Below are positions 12,282 through 22,930 of a stretch of DNA of 64,000 nt, one piece after another. This stretch comes from Siphonodentalium dalli (taxonomy: Eukaryota; Mollusca; Scaphopoda; Gadilida; Siphonodentaliidae): contig CP136061.1 in NCBI GenBank assembly GCA_032622095.1, positions 6,210,734 to 6,274,733 on the forward strand, written 5' to 3'. The notes beneath the pieces were generated by a model. That model made no database searches. It was given only the letters and a program-made list of their open reading frames with translations, and had not been told where the DNA came from. The stretch's first letter is position 1. Every line of letters begins with the position of its first letter. The position numbers and the translations under genes were made by a program.

Positions 12282-13007
12282 TTAACCAAAAGTTTTGGCA
12301 TAGGCACGCACTTCGCTTCTGCACAAGGGACAAGTCTCGGAACCGAGCGCGCACATGCCACACATTGCTACGTGTCCACATGGTAAAAGCACACAGTTTT
12401 TATTCTTCTCTAGACAAATGATACATTTGCATTCTTCAGAATCGTTTACTGCCGTATCAGGCCAGTCATCTTCATAGGAACCAGACAGTCTCTCATCGTT
12501 TATTTCAGTCATTTCTTCGAAATTAACGGTAAGGTCATCTACTGAAAATGTATTCATTTCTTGAACAGAGGCACTATCCACGGGCCGTTGCAATGAAACA
12601 TTTGCTGGTACATCGGGGATTTCCATTAAATATCTCGGTCTGTTCCACTGTTTATACCTATCTTCAGGCAGGAAACGTTGCAAATAATTGAGATAGCTAC
12701 AATTTGGAAAGAAACGGTAATGTTCAGTTCGAGGATCATCTCTCTTTTCCCATTGCCACAACCTACATCCGCAACTATAACATATGGTTTTATCAGCGGT
12801 CTTTGTGAAAAAGAAACCAGCTCCAGCTATTTTAGCAGCCTCCACGGGCGAGGTCCAGTTTACGAAAGAAGCTAATCTCGAGTGAAAATTTCGATACTCT
12901 GGGTATGACGGTTTCCAAGCCACAGTAAGACCATACAAGTTTTAAAGTTCTGGTATCGTGCTTACACTATTATCGCTCGAATCAGCGGCGTGCGGCGGGA
13001 TATCCAT
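12282..13007 (-). pseudogene. BIR-RING IAP-type gene, left copy, with nonsense codon
   Basis: Reverse-complement twin of the right-arm gene. The ATG (13007-13005) is kept, but the codon at 12944-12942 reads TAA where the right copy has TTA (Leu22), so normal translation stops after 21 residues. The remaining 218 codons, with the complete BIR zinc site and RING, stay open and could be used only by downstream initiation; the next Met lies far inside. Few other differences exist, which implies the nonsense change is recent. Confidence 0.8.
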
Positions 13008-13150
13008 CACCTGTTATATTTCTCCCCCACCCTGACAATCAGTATGAACCTGTAAATGTTAGTTCAAACCTTATAACAATGGTAATATATAGAAACACGT
13101 TCATTGGCTGCTGTATTAACATTATTATTATTGTTTATATAGATGTACTT

Positions 13151-14770
13151 ATTTTTCTTTTTACAGATGGAAAATTTCCAGGCTGAACAATTTCATCGCA
13201 ATGCATGGATTCGAAAGTAGTGACCTTATGAGGGGAATTAATGCGGGAAGACAACGAATGACTCATTAAATAGGTCACTATACAACAGACTGGTTGAGTT
13301 GGAACCATAATTCCCAATTTACAAAACCCTCTGTTTATTCGAGGAAATCCGCTAACTCACAGGTCCTTGGACATGAGTTTCACGTCATGATGCAAAATCA
13401 CGCAATCTGTGGCTCTAAATTTGCGCGTACCTAGTGAGCATTTGATCTCTAATAGCGATCAGTGAAGTATTTAGTTCTTATCATAATATTTATAACAGCC
13501 AATGAAACGGAATGGAAACATCTGTACACCAACTTTATGTATTCCAGGCATAGTTCATTCATATTATTACTCTAAAATCTCCATTACATGGCAAAACCAA
13601 AGGACCCATTTGATGTAGACTAGTATATAAATACTTACTTCATGTATTCTTTTCACCAATGATATGTATTGTAACACCTATAAATATAGTCTGTTATACA
13701 GAGGAAACATTACCTACAGTCTCATTCCACAAAAGGCCTACTATATGAACACATGTGTATATTAATTCCATATTTTCTTGTCAAAACGCTCTAGTATATA
13801 ACGATGTATTCGTTAAAGGCACGTGAGGCCTTAGTTGTCGAAAATATTCATATTTGTTCCAATCACCGTAAACAGAAAAACATTAAAACGCATACAGTTT
13901 CGTTCATATATACCATGACCATCGCGTAAACAGCATGTTATCATAAAGATTTACTATATTTTACCTAAACAAGAGCCTGATTGTGTTACAGAAGACAACA
14001 CAATGCTGCTGGCTAATCACACACTAATGGCATAAACGCTCTTTATTCGTTCCATATCAGGAATTCACCCACAAAGAACGCTCTTTATGTTTACCATCAT
14101 AATATAAACAAACACCAGAAAAGTAACTTTTTATGCTTATGTTTACATAACAATGGTCAAAAATATGACAATAGCATACTGTTTATGCGATATTTCTTAT
14201 TTGTATACGGACAAAGTATGTCTACATTTTGTTGTTCTTTCTGTTTGTGGCGGCTTTTGACGGGTGGAAATATTTTCACAGGATACCCACCGCCAAGGCC
14301 AACCGTACCTTTAATCGTTCCTTTATGTTTATTGTTGTTAATTTATAGCATTGTTAGTAGAAATTTAATCTAAACTCGATGGTATATTGAAAATAATTCG
14401 TCAATACTGCTTTATTGGTGGTAACTGAACTTTTACATCATGTATGCAACTAAAACAATCGAGACAACTCATAAATTTGTAATAGTTCTCATGTCTATGG
14501 CGGTTCACACAGTGTACATTTTCATTGTCGTTACCATTTGATGCGCACATTACTAATTTATGCATATGAACGCGTTTCCATGTTTCTTGAAGCAAATCCG
14601 TTACATATAAATACGTTATGACGTAAATTAAGTGTCATTTTCACTGTTAAATCACGTACAATATTAGCAAACGTGGTATTTCTCACAAAACTATATCGAA
14701 ACGGCCATTTATCAAACGAAATGACATGTCTGGGATCAAACGTGCTAATCAGGCCTGTGTTTTCACCAAC
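13151..14770. other. Loop between the inverted arms (1,620 bp)
   Basis: Unique sequence between the arms. It holds AACGCTCTTTATT motifs (near 14037 and 14081), a possible truncated gene on the minus strand (14401-14770) and otherwise AT-rich DNA. The plus-strand stretch beginning CTTTTTACAGATGG at 13158 resembles an intron end but leads to only 17 codons. Confidence 0.8.
14401..14770 (-). pseudogene. Possible truncated, frameshifted gene in the loop
   Basis: Two overlapping minus-strand frames cover the region: one runs from the arm edge to about 14558 (includes FDPRHVISFDKWPFRYSF), the other continues to a TGA at 14401 (Cys/His-rich, ending LPPIKQY). They are one base apart in frame. An AATAAA overlaps the final codons. 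The upper end coincides with the arm boundary, as if the inversion cut off its 5' part. I do not recognise the family, and it may be chance. Confidence 0.3.
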
Positions 14771-14779
14771 AAGTACATC

Positions 14780-14913
14780 TATATAAACAATAATAATAAT
14801 GTTAATACAGCAGCCAATGAACGTGTTTCTATATATTACCATTGTTATAAGGCTTGAACTAACATTTACAGGTTCATACTGATTGTCAGGGTGGGGGAGA
14901 AATATAACAGGTG
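14780..14913 (+). promoter_or_regulatory. Probable core promoter of the right IAP gene
   Basis: TATATAAAC (14781), CCAAT (14814-14818) and CTATATATTA (about 14829) precede the ATG at 14914. The arm boundary lies only about 10 bp outside the first TATA-like motif, so the arm captures this promoter almost exactly. Which motif is used cannot be told. Confidence 0.4.
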
Positions 14914-15639
14914 ATGGATATCCCGCCGCACGCCGCTGATTCGAGCGATAATAGTGTAAGCACGATACCAGAACTTTTAAACTTGTATGGTCTTACTGTG
15001 GCTTGGAAACCGTCATACCCAGAGTATCGAAATTTTCACTCGAGATTAGCTTCTTTCGTAAACTGGACCTCGCCCGTGGAGGCTGCTAAAATAGCTGGAG
15101 CTGGTTTCTTTTTCACAAAGACCGCTGATAAAACCATATGTTATAGTTGCGGATGTAGGTTGTGGCAATGGGAAAAGAGAGATGATCCTCGAACTGAACA
15201 TTACCGTTTCTTTCCAAATTGTAGCTATCTCAATTATTTGCAACGTTTCCTGCCTGAAGATAGGTATAAACAGTGGAACAGACCGAGATATTTAATGGAA
15301 ATCCCCGATGTACCAGCAAATGTTTCATTGCAACGGCCCGTGGATAGTGCCTCTGTTCAAGAAATGAATACATTTTCAGTAGATGACCTTACCGTTAATT
15401 TCGAAGAAATGACTGAAATAAACGATGAGAGACTGTCTGGTTCCTATGAAGATGACTGGCCTGATACGGCAGTAAACGATTCTGAAGAATGCAAATGTAT
15501 CATTTGTCTAGAGAAGAATAAAAACTGTGTGCTTTTACCATGTGGACACGTAGCAATGTGTGGCATGTGCGCGCTCGGTTCCGAGACTTGTCCCTTGTGC
15601 AGAAGCGAAGTGCGTGCCTATGCCAAAACTTTTGGTTAA
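14914..15639 (+). CDS. BIR-RING protein, inhibitor-of-apoptosis type (right copy, open)
   Basis: 241 residues in one exon, starting at ATG 14914 (a GTG just upstream is not a likely eukaryotic start). A single BIR domain spans about 42-106 with the zinc ligands Cys76, Cys79, His96 and Cys103 (C-x2-C-x16-H-x6-C). A linker of about 85 residues, acidic near its end, leads to a C3HC4 RING at 195-229 (Cys195/198, Cys210, His212, Cys216/219, Cys226/229). BIR domains bind caspases or IAP-binding motifs and the RING gives E3 ubiquitin ligase activity; the target here is unknown. IAP genes with one BIR and a RING occur in animals and in several large DNA viruses. No AATAAA was seen before the PC4-like gene 327 bp downstream, so readthrough to 16509 is possible. 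Confidence 0.9.
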   Translation: MDIPPHAADSSDNSVSTIPELLNLYGLTVAWKPSYPEYRNFHSRLASFVNWTSPVEAAKIAGAGFFFTKTADKTICYSCGCRLWQWEKRDDPRTEHYRFFPNCSYLNYLQRFLPEDRYKQWNRPRYLMEIPDVPANVSLQRPVDSASVQEMNTFSVDDLTVNFEEMTEINDERLSGSYEDDWPDTAVNDSEECKCIICLEKNKNCVLLPCGHVAMCGMCALGSETCPLCRSEVRAYAKTFG

Positions 15640-15809
15640 ATGATTCATACCTGCGTTATGAATACCCTGAATCACGGTTGCGTGTCATTTCCGGCCCTTT
15701 CCAATAGGCCGAGACAGTTTACCACGAAACCCCTTTATTCTGTATTTAGCTAATGTACTTCCGAGCCACTGTCTGAGAGTTCCCTCTGATCGAAACATGA
15801 TTGGCCCTT

Positions 15810-15908
15810 CCATATTTGGCTAATACGATTCCGGGGGGCAATCTGATTGATTATATACTTTGAAACGGTTGTGATGGGAGCGCCCAATGACGTCATATAG
15901 GGTATAAA
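15810..15908 (+). promoter_or_regulatory. Promoter of the PC4-like gene: CArG, CCAAT, CRE, TATA
   Basis: In order: a perfect CArG box CCATATTTGG (15810-15819), CCAAT (15884-15888) overlapping a palindromic CRE TGACGTCA (15888-15895), and TATAAA (15903-15908), 58 bp before the ATG. These match SRF, NF-Y and CREB/AP-1 family sites, a layout typical of rapidly inducible genes. Binding itself is inferred. Confidence 0.6.
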
Positions 15909-15965
15909 CGTAATACATCTACGCGCCTCCGACATTTTCAGTTCAACGTTCATCGAAACGACACC

Positions 15966-16487
15966 ATGAATTCTAAAATTTTCACCAAACACTTAGGACG
16001 GGATAGATACCTTACCGTCGGTGAATATAAAAGGATCAAAAATATAGACATCAGAATATGGAACGATGGGAAGTTCCCTACTAAATTCGGCGCCTGTCTG
16101 CGATTACAACAGTGGCTGGAATTAGCTGATAACGCACAGAAAGTGTATGAACATTTACAAAGCAGATCTTCTTTGGAAAGGATACATATCGGACATAATG
16201 AACACGTGACTTATGATCATGAACACCGTGTTGTACATATCCGAAAATTCTTTTACCCGAAAGACAGTGAGAGACTTTGCCCTACGAAGACAGGTGTAAC
16301 TCTCAACCACTCAGAATTTGAACAGTTGATGTCCACCATTAATGACGTCACTGTGGCTGTACCGGAACTACAAACTTTAGTACCCTGCTACATGCAAGAG
16401 GATCATAAAAAAAATCAGCTTGGCTTTTTAATGTGTAGTTTCTGTTCACCGGAATTATGCAAAATATATACACCTGATTCGTTTTAA
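15966..16487 (+). CDS. Tandem PC4-like ssDNA-binding protein (right copy)
   Basis: 173 residues in one exon. Residues about 8-60 (LGRDRYLTVGEYKRIKNIDI, then an FGACLRLQQW helix start) fit the PC4/Sub1 fold: beta-strands with basic and aromatic residues followed by a helix. Residues about 75-135 (VVHIRKFFYPKDSERLC, then TGVTLNHSEFEQL) form a second, more diverged copy. PC4 proteins bind single-stranded DNA and assist transcription or replication and usually have one such domain acting as a dimer; two in one chain could mimic a dimer. The identification is by pattern reading, without a search. It lies 327 bp after the IAP gene, on the same strand, with its own promoter and an AATAAA 22 bp past the stop. 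Confidence 0.65.
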   Translation: MNSKIFTKHLGRDRYLTVGEYKRIKNIDIRIWNDGKFPTKFGACLRLQQWLELADNAQKVYEHLQSRSSLERIHIGHNEHVTYDHEHRVVHIRKFFYPKDSERLCPTKTGVTLNHSEFEQLMSTINDVTVAVPELQTLVPCYMQEDHKKNQLGFLMCSFCSPELCKIYTPDSF

Positions 16488-16508
16488 ACTGTAATTATTA
16501 TGTAATGG

Positions 16509-16514
16509 AATAAA
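16509..16514 (+). terminator. Polyadenylation signal AATAAA
   Basis: Lies 22 bp after the stop of the PC4-like gene; further AATAAAA copies follow near 16533. It may serve both right-arm genes. Confidence 0.6.
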
Positions 16515-17446
16515 TGGATTGTGTTTCATAAATAATAAAATGTGTGAATTTTTAAAAGATGCGTTCAGTTTTACTGCTATGGAAAAGCCGACCCACGTGT
16601 AGAAAACCATGTCGAAATTATTCTCTGGCATGACCTTCGATTATCTTGTGATTTTGTAATAACACTACAGAATGAGAATGACTTGAGAAATACCACGACC
16701 AAACTCTGCACCTCCTTCTGTAGTTGTATGACTTAAAACAAAATAGCGGCCATGTTTTTCGTATGATTCGAACTAAAATCTCGTGATAACATCTGAGTGA
16801 CGTCGGACACGTACTCGCCAAATTGCATAATGATTGGTGGAAACATGCGCCCACTATGACACTTTAAAATTCGAAATGCATTTATGACTTAAATAAAAGA
16901 TGACAACTGGAGGCCAAGTTACCCAACCGAGAACCCGTGGTTCGGCGTGAATTAAGCCTGACATTTTATTTTAAATATCTAAAATTCGAAATAGTCTGGC
17001 AGCCATGTTATTGAAAAATATTCGAACCAAAATATGGTGCTGACCTCTAAGTTACGTCTGGCACGCACGTGACAAATTTCATTATGATAAGATAGAAAAT
17101 GAGAACACAATGGTACTTTTTTTTACTTGAAGGTAAGTGACCACTCTGTTATAATGCTGCTGTCGTTTAACATAGATTTGCGTCAATTTTATATGAATTA
17201 AAGCATATAGCTAAAATCTATATTAAAATGAGGGGGTATTGAGACAATTTAAAAATAAAGAGCGTTTGTATTGATGGATACGCCGAATTAGATTTAAATG
17301 CATAAGTGATGTGTACATTTAATGTATGTGACCCAAAATGCGTTCAGTTGTATGTTCAAATATCTATGTGTAAGGCGTTGATTGATTCCTGATAGTTCGA
17401 TTATATACACCATATTGTAAAGTGTTAGTTAGAGAAAAAAGCTTAA

Positions 17447-18041
17447 AGGGGTACTGTACGCCATTTTCATTAAATTTCCGGTGATAGCAACGACCTAATA
17501 TCGATAATATATAGAAACATAAATAATTTGAGTCGAAGATGTATTCTGTAAACGCTCAGGTTAATAGGCTATCTTAAAATTTAATAATTTAAAAGTTAAT
17601 AATTTGATATAAATTGAATTTATGACTGGAGCCATAAAATGGCGTCAATTAAATTACGAATTCCCGTGTACCTGACGTAATCAAATAAAGTAATTGAGGG
17701 ATACTGGATTTGTAAATCGATCGCACACACGATCGTTTGATCATTATGAGGATACGAGGGGGAAAACTCAAGCCACTCACTGACTAGTGCTGATAAACTA
17801 AACTTAAATGAGTATATGTGACTAGTATGCATATAATATAACTTTTATTTGATTCATTTGGTTGAAAACTGTACAAAAATTACTCGACAACGACAATTTG
17901 TATTTTTGCATTCTGGTAAATTTGCCATCCGTAACACTACTTCGTACTCAACAGACTTTCAAATAATGGAAAAATTGTTACCTTATTCTCCGACTCGGAG
18001 ACTATAGAAACCAACAACAACATGTTGGGTACAGTATCCCT
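17447..18041. mobile_element. TTAA-flanked MITE (595 bp), right arm
   Basis: Mirror copy of 9881-10475 with TTAA at 17443-17446 and 18042-18045. Its presence at the same place in both arms shows it was inserted before the arms were duplicated or was spread by conversion. Confidence 0.8.
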
Positions 18042-18415
18042 TTAACGAATGTTAGAGATGATTTAATCAATTTGCCATTTAAATAACAGTGTATCATTAG
18101 TCGGGATACATAGCTTAAAGGAGCCCACATACAGGTATTTTAAACGGACCATATACGATGCCATTATGACATTATGAAGGAATTTTCAATACTAGTCAAA
18201 TAGAATGTTTCCACATGTAGCATGTTCCAGAAAAATTGCGTGGTTGAAGATTACATGTGTCCAATGAGCGGGGAGTGAGTCGTTATATAGGGTTCACACA
18301 GATATTGCATTGAAATTCCAATGACTCAGGTGTTGCACCTGAAGTAAGTATTGGTTATATACTAGAAGCACCAAACATCGGTACGAACGGCTCCAATGTT
18401 ATAAAACACACATAA

Positions 18416-18523
18416 CCCAGTGAGAGCTTTCCGAGTAATGGCAGCAAGCCATATTTCCGACTAAATCATGAAAATACCAATAATTCTGTTGTGGATATGG
18501 GGTCGATTAATTAGGGCATTACT
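18416..18523. mobile_element. Partial TACAGTAATGCCC-family MITE, right arm
   Basis: Reverse complement of 9399-9505; ends GGGCATTACTGTA. Confidence 0.7.
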
Positions 18524-19401
18524 GTATGTGTATGAAATATATAGACATAAAACAACACACATCTACATCTGGCTCTCTCTCTGCCCCCTCTCTCTTTCTT
18601 CCGCTACTCTTTGATATTCTCAACACATGTGTTTTATGTTTGCTAGAGTATGTGACGGGCCTCGTTTGGTTACATACGACCATGGAAGTAATATTACCTG
18701 TATACAGATCATTTACTTTACTAAAGGGGAATATTCAAGAAGGTAGATAACTCGAGGGTTTAATATATTGCGAGAAAGACGAGACCTTAGCTTTGTTGCC
18801 TCTGTCAGCACACTTAATGACATGTGTTTGTGATGAAGGTTATAGCGCATCAGGCGAGAGATTTTAATCTTTTTAACAATGTGGATTCAAACAGCAGAGC
18901 AATTAATGGCTGGAGAATGTTAAGCTTCGAAAATTGCAGAATGATTCCATTAATCTATTCTGTGAATGATTGTGCAATACTTTACCATGAAATTAAACCA
19001 GACGCTCTTCAAATGTCTTCAAATGAGAACATGTTATGGGACCATGGACTGGGGCGATTCAAACTGAAGCTTATATTATGATGGCATTGCGAACATTCCA
19101 AATGCATTGGCAGATCATGTGATACAAGTGTTTTCGATAGACAGACAGTGCGTTGTGGATTCTAATGAGTTTACTGCCCAACTGTCAGGTCACGTGACGA
19201 CTTTGAGAATATTATATTATAGGAGATACCCTCTGTTATTGTTTTTTCACATTCTAGAAAATTCTTGTTTCCTAGAGGTAACCTGCATATGTATTATTAG
19301 ATATTTTGAAATATATATGGTCGAGGCGCTAAATGAATTCTGAGAATTTGTTTACAGGGATATACACCAGAGAGAGAGATAGACATAGAGAGGACGAGAG
19401 C

Positions 19402-19437
<36 letters not shown>

Positions 19438-20689
19438 TAAAGGGGGTGAGACGCTGGGGGAGGGGGTAGTTGTGAGAAGTATTCCATAATTGAGTTGAGT
19501 TGATACGTAATATGTAAAGATTTGTAAGGCAGAACGATTAAAGAAAGCATATAGAGCACCAGAAGAGATAGATTTTAATAAATATTATTAACAGATGTGG
19601 AATTCAAGAGAATAGTGTACCAGTCTGGACCGATTAGTGTGTCTCTGTTTGTGAAAATGTATAATGATCGGTGTCCCTACATACTTCACAAATGCTTGAA
19701 GTTGGATAGCTAGGAAAATCTATGAAGTGATGGTCTCATACACTCATCCCCACCACTCTATTCACAAACCCCTTGCACAGAAGCCGTTAGGCACATGCAT
19801 TTTTCAATAACAGACATGTTGATCTGTATCGTGGCAGTTAATGACTTAAACGTGTGTTTAATTACGAAGCTTCGAGAATCTGTCTGCCTGTTGTGTTGTG
19901 TACGGAAACATATCGCTGTGATTTAGTTTATTGGATATTGACACGTGTTTTATCCCCCGGTGCATTTTGATTTATTCCTGAGAATTCGATTACAGGTATC
20001 AAATTAAAGGAAACACATACGACACAGGTATGAAACGTAAAGGGATCATGTACTATGCCTTTGCAATTATGAAGGGATTTTTAATAGGGTCCAGAAAATT
20101 GGATATATCGGAGAAGGTTCCAGAACTGCGGGGCCAATGATCGTGGAGTCAGCCGGTAGGGTTCATCCGGAAGTATTGCATCAGATTCCAATGACTCAGG
20201 CGCTGCACCGGAAGTAAGGGATTGCGTTATATTGTAATGACTCATTACACCTTCGTTCTCAAATATACTTCGTACCTGATGAACAGTATACACGACGTAC
20301 TTCGATGACGGAAGTATACGATTGCCCATTGTACAGTTCTCAAGGGCCCGAAAGCGTATACAACCATTCTCAAATAGCCACACCCACGAAGTACACATCC
20401 ATATACTGAAGGACCCCCCACAACCGTTACGTATACAAATACCCACACCCACTCGTGCATACTCAAACACCCACGCGTCGCTACGTCATACGGTGCGGGG
20501 GCGGTGTTACCTTGATCTGCTTTGTTTACATACTAAAACAACGTCGTTACGTCATACTATGCGGGGGCGGGGTACTTTCCTTTGATATCCTTTGATGTCG
20601 GAAGACAATAGGGCAGTAGAATATGTACCCATACTTCCAATGTACTTCTATAATGTACCTTTACCCCTACAAGAGGCCTGTATGCAGCA

Positions 20690-21095
20690 GAACGGACTCA
20701 GTTTGTGGGAACGGACTCAGTTCATGGGAACGAACCCAGTTCGTGCCCACGAATTGTAATATTTTGTTTCTCCGCATGTCACCCACGGGGCTTCATATAA
20801 TTCATCATTTCGATACCGGTGTTAAATTAAAATTCATGCGCACGAACTGAGTCCGTTCCCACGAACTGAGTCCGTTGCCACGAAATACAATTCGTGCGCA
20901 CGAACCGAGTCCGTTCCCACGAACTGAGTCCGTGGCCACGAATTGCAATTCGTGCGCACGAACTGAGGCCGTTCCCACGAACTGAGTCCGTTCCCACGAA
21001 CCGAGTCCGTTACCACGAATTGCAATTAGTGCGCACGAATTGTAAAAAAAAAATTCTCCGCATGTCACCTGCGGGGCTCCATACGCTTCCACCGT
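20690..21095. repeat. Palindrome-rich minisatellite
   Basis: Units of about 20-23 bp alternate between CGAACTGAGTCCGTTCCCA and an ACGAATTGCAATTCGTG type; most contain short inverted repeats with GCGC or GGCC centres. Two direct copies of an edge motif (TTCTCCGCATGTCACC then a CGGGGCT block) lie at 20769 and 21055. The left arm has a contracted counterpart at 7144-7235. The open frames across it are by-products. Confidence 0.85.
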
Positions 21096-21840
21096 TCTGC
21101 CTACCAGCTCTGGTTTATTCATGTTTGACACGTGACTCGTGACGTCACCAAAATATCGCCTATTCTTAAATTGATACCTATCTGTTCTTAATTAATTGAT
21201 TGTGCATAATTTTCTTTAGTTGAATTGACAGTCTATAGAAAACAATTGCCGAATAAGAGTTCGTGTTGTTTACATTATATGTTATCGTTCTATTAAGGTT
21301 GTTGGTTTGTGTGACCAGAATACAATATTTTTATTCAAGTTTGTTCCGCGCGAAATTGGACGATTTCCAACGAACTTTGTGTGCTCCAATGGCAATGTTT
21401 ATATCTTATTCTTATCTGATTGACTCAATGTAATTCATCTGTGAATTGAAAGTAAAGATGGTTTTCAACAAATCCGACATTTCATAACAGTATTAACACA
21501 GTTTGGTAAGAACAATTATGTATAGTCTATATTAAATAATAGGCCTACCGATACCACGGTCCACCAGCTGGGTGGGTAACATAATATTTTTTCTCTTCTG
21601 CAAATTGCAGATGTGGCACGGTAATAGTGGTGAGCTTGCAGTTGAGGGTTTTAAGAACACCAATATGGCGTCCAATATGGATTCCGTGCTATCAGAATAT
21701 AACCCATGTCAATGTTATATACTACCGGTATTATCGGGTATATCATGTAAGCTCAGATAACACCCCGCGGAATGCATATAAATATGTAATATGAATCATA
21801 CGTGACACGTAGTGGAGCAACCACACATGCTGTCTCCCGA
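21096..21840. other. Right-only spacer of the giant element
   Basis: AT-rich DNA without a left counterpart. Contains a TATGGCGTCCAATATGGA segment near 21665 that recurs near 32507 outside the element. No coding frame supported. Confidence 0.6.
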
Positions 21841-22930
21841 ATTTGCTTTTCATCACCAACGCAGGTCCCATCATAAAATAATTAATGCTGCACCAGCACA
21901 GCTGCCGTCATGAAATGGTTAATGCTGCACCAATGCAGCTCCCACCATGGAAGGGTTAATGCTGGACCAGCACAGCTACCCGTCATGAAATGGTTAATGC
22001 TGCACCAGCACATATCCCATCATAAAATAGTTAATGCTGCACCGACGCAGCTCCCTTCATGAAATAATTAATGCTGCACCAGCGCATCTCCCGTCATGAA
22101 ATAGTTAATGCTGCACCAACGCATCTCCCATCATCAAATATTTAATGCTGCACCAACGCAGCTCCCTTCATGAAATAACTAATCCTGCACCAACTCAACT
22201 ACCGTCATGGAAGGGTTAATGCTGCCCAACGCAGCTCCAGTCATGAAAGAATTAATGCTGCACCAACGCAGCTCCCGTCATCAAATAATTAATGCTACAC
22301 CAGCGCAGCTCCCATCATGAGAGAGTTAATGCTGCACCAACGCGTAGCTCCCATCATCAACGCAGCTCCCGTCGTGAAATAATTAATGCTGCACCAGCGC
22401 AGCTCCCGTCATGAAAGGGTTAATGATGCACCAACGCAGCTCCCATCATCAAATAATTAATGCTGCACCAACGCAGCTCCCGTCATGAAAGAGTTAATGC
22501 TGCACCAACGCAGCTCCCTTCATGAAATAACTAATGCTGCAACAACGCAACTGCCGCCATGGTCCCACCATGGAAGGGTTAATGCTGGACCAACACAGCT
22601 ACTATTCATGAAAGGGTTAATGCTACACCAGCGCAGCTCCCGTCATGAATTAGTTAATGCTGCACCAACGCAGCTCCCGTCATTAAATAATTAATGCTGC
22701 ACCAGCACAGATCCCGTCATGAAATAATTAATGCTGCATCAGCGCAGCTCCCGTCATGAAAGGGTTAATACTGCACCAACACAGCTTCCGTCATAAAAAG
22801 GTTAACGCTGCACCAGCACAGCTCCCATCATGAAAGAATTAATGCTGCCCAACGCAGCTCCAGTCATGAAAGAATTAATGCTGCCCTAACGCAGCTCCCA
22901 TCATCAAATAACTAATGCTGCACCAACGCC
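21841..22930. repeat. 40-bp satellite array (about 27 units)
   Basis: Consensus unit is TTAATGCTGCACCAACGCAG followed by CTCCCGTCATGAAAGGG or ...GAAATAA. Units vary by substitutions and short deletions. The unit equals one end of TTAA MITEs elsewhere in the window (46830-46869, 47515-47557, 47895-47942, 49245-49290), so the array appears to be an amplified MITE end. It runs directly into the 390-bp array. Confidence 0.9.

Larger units (their letters stand above)
7144..13150. repeat. Left inverted arm of the giant element
   Basis: It is the reverse complement of 14771 to about 20800. Corresponding positions sum to 27921 near the loop, and to 27922, 27923 and 27914 farther out, reflecting a few indels (a homopolymer, a CT microsatellite). 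I noted only scattered substitutions across 6 kb, so identity is roughly 99%. The arm carries a broken IAP gene, a PC4-like gene, a TTAA MITE and promoter-like modules. The outer 90 bp (7144-7235) is a shortened form of the right-arm minisatellite and includes the perfect 20-bp palindrome CAATTCGTGCGCACGAATTG at 7188-7207. Confidence 0.95.
14771..20800. repeat. Right inverted arm of the giant element
   Basis: Starts AAGTACATCTATATAAAC, the exact complement of the left arm's inner end at 13150. It carries the open IAP gene, the longer PC4-like gene and the same MITEs as the left arm. It continues outward through 20656 with near identity; from about 20690 it becomes an expanded version of the left arm's minisatellite. 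Confidence 0.95.

Noticed and set aside
18824-19343. Two adjacent 78-85-codon ORFs (also 8580-9099 on the other arm)
   Set aside because: Present in both arms only because the arms are nearly identical; no domain, promoter or codon pattern supports them.
20805-21142. Overlapping ORFs of 63-108 codons in the minisatellite
   Set aside because: Repeat by-products with ordered CGAACTGAG units; no protein features.
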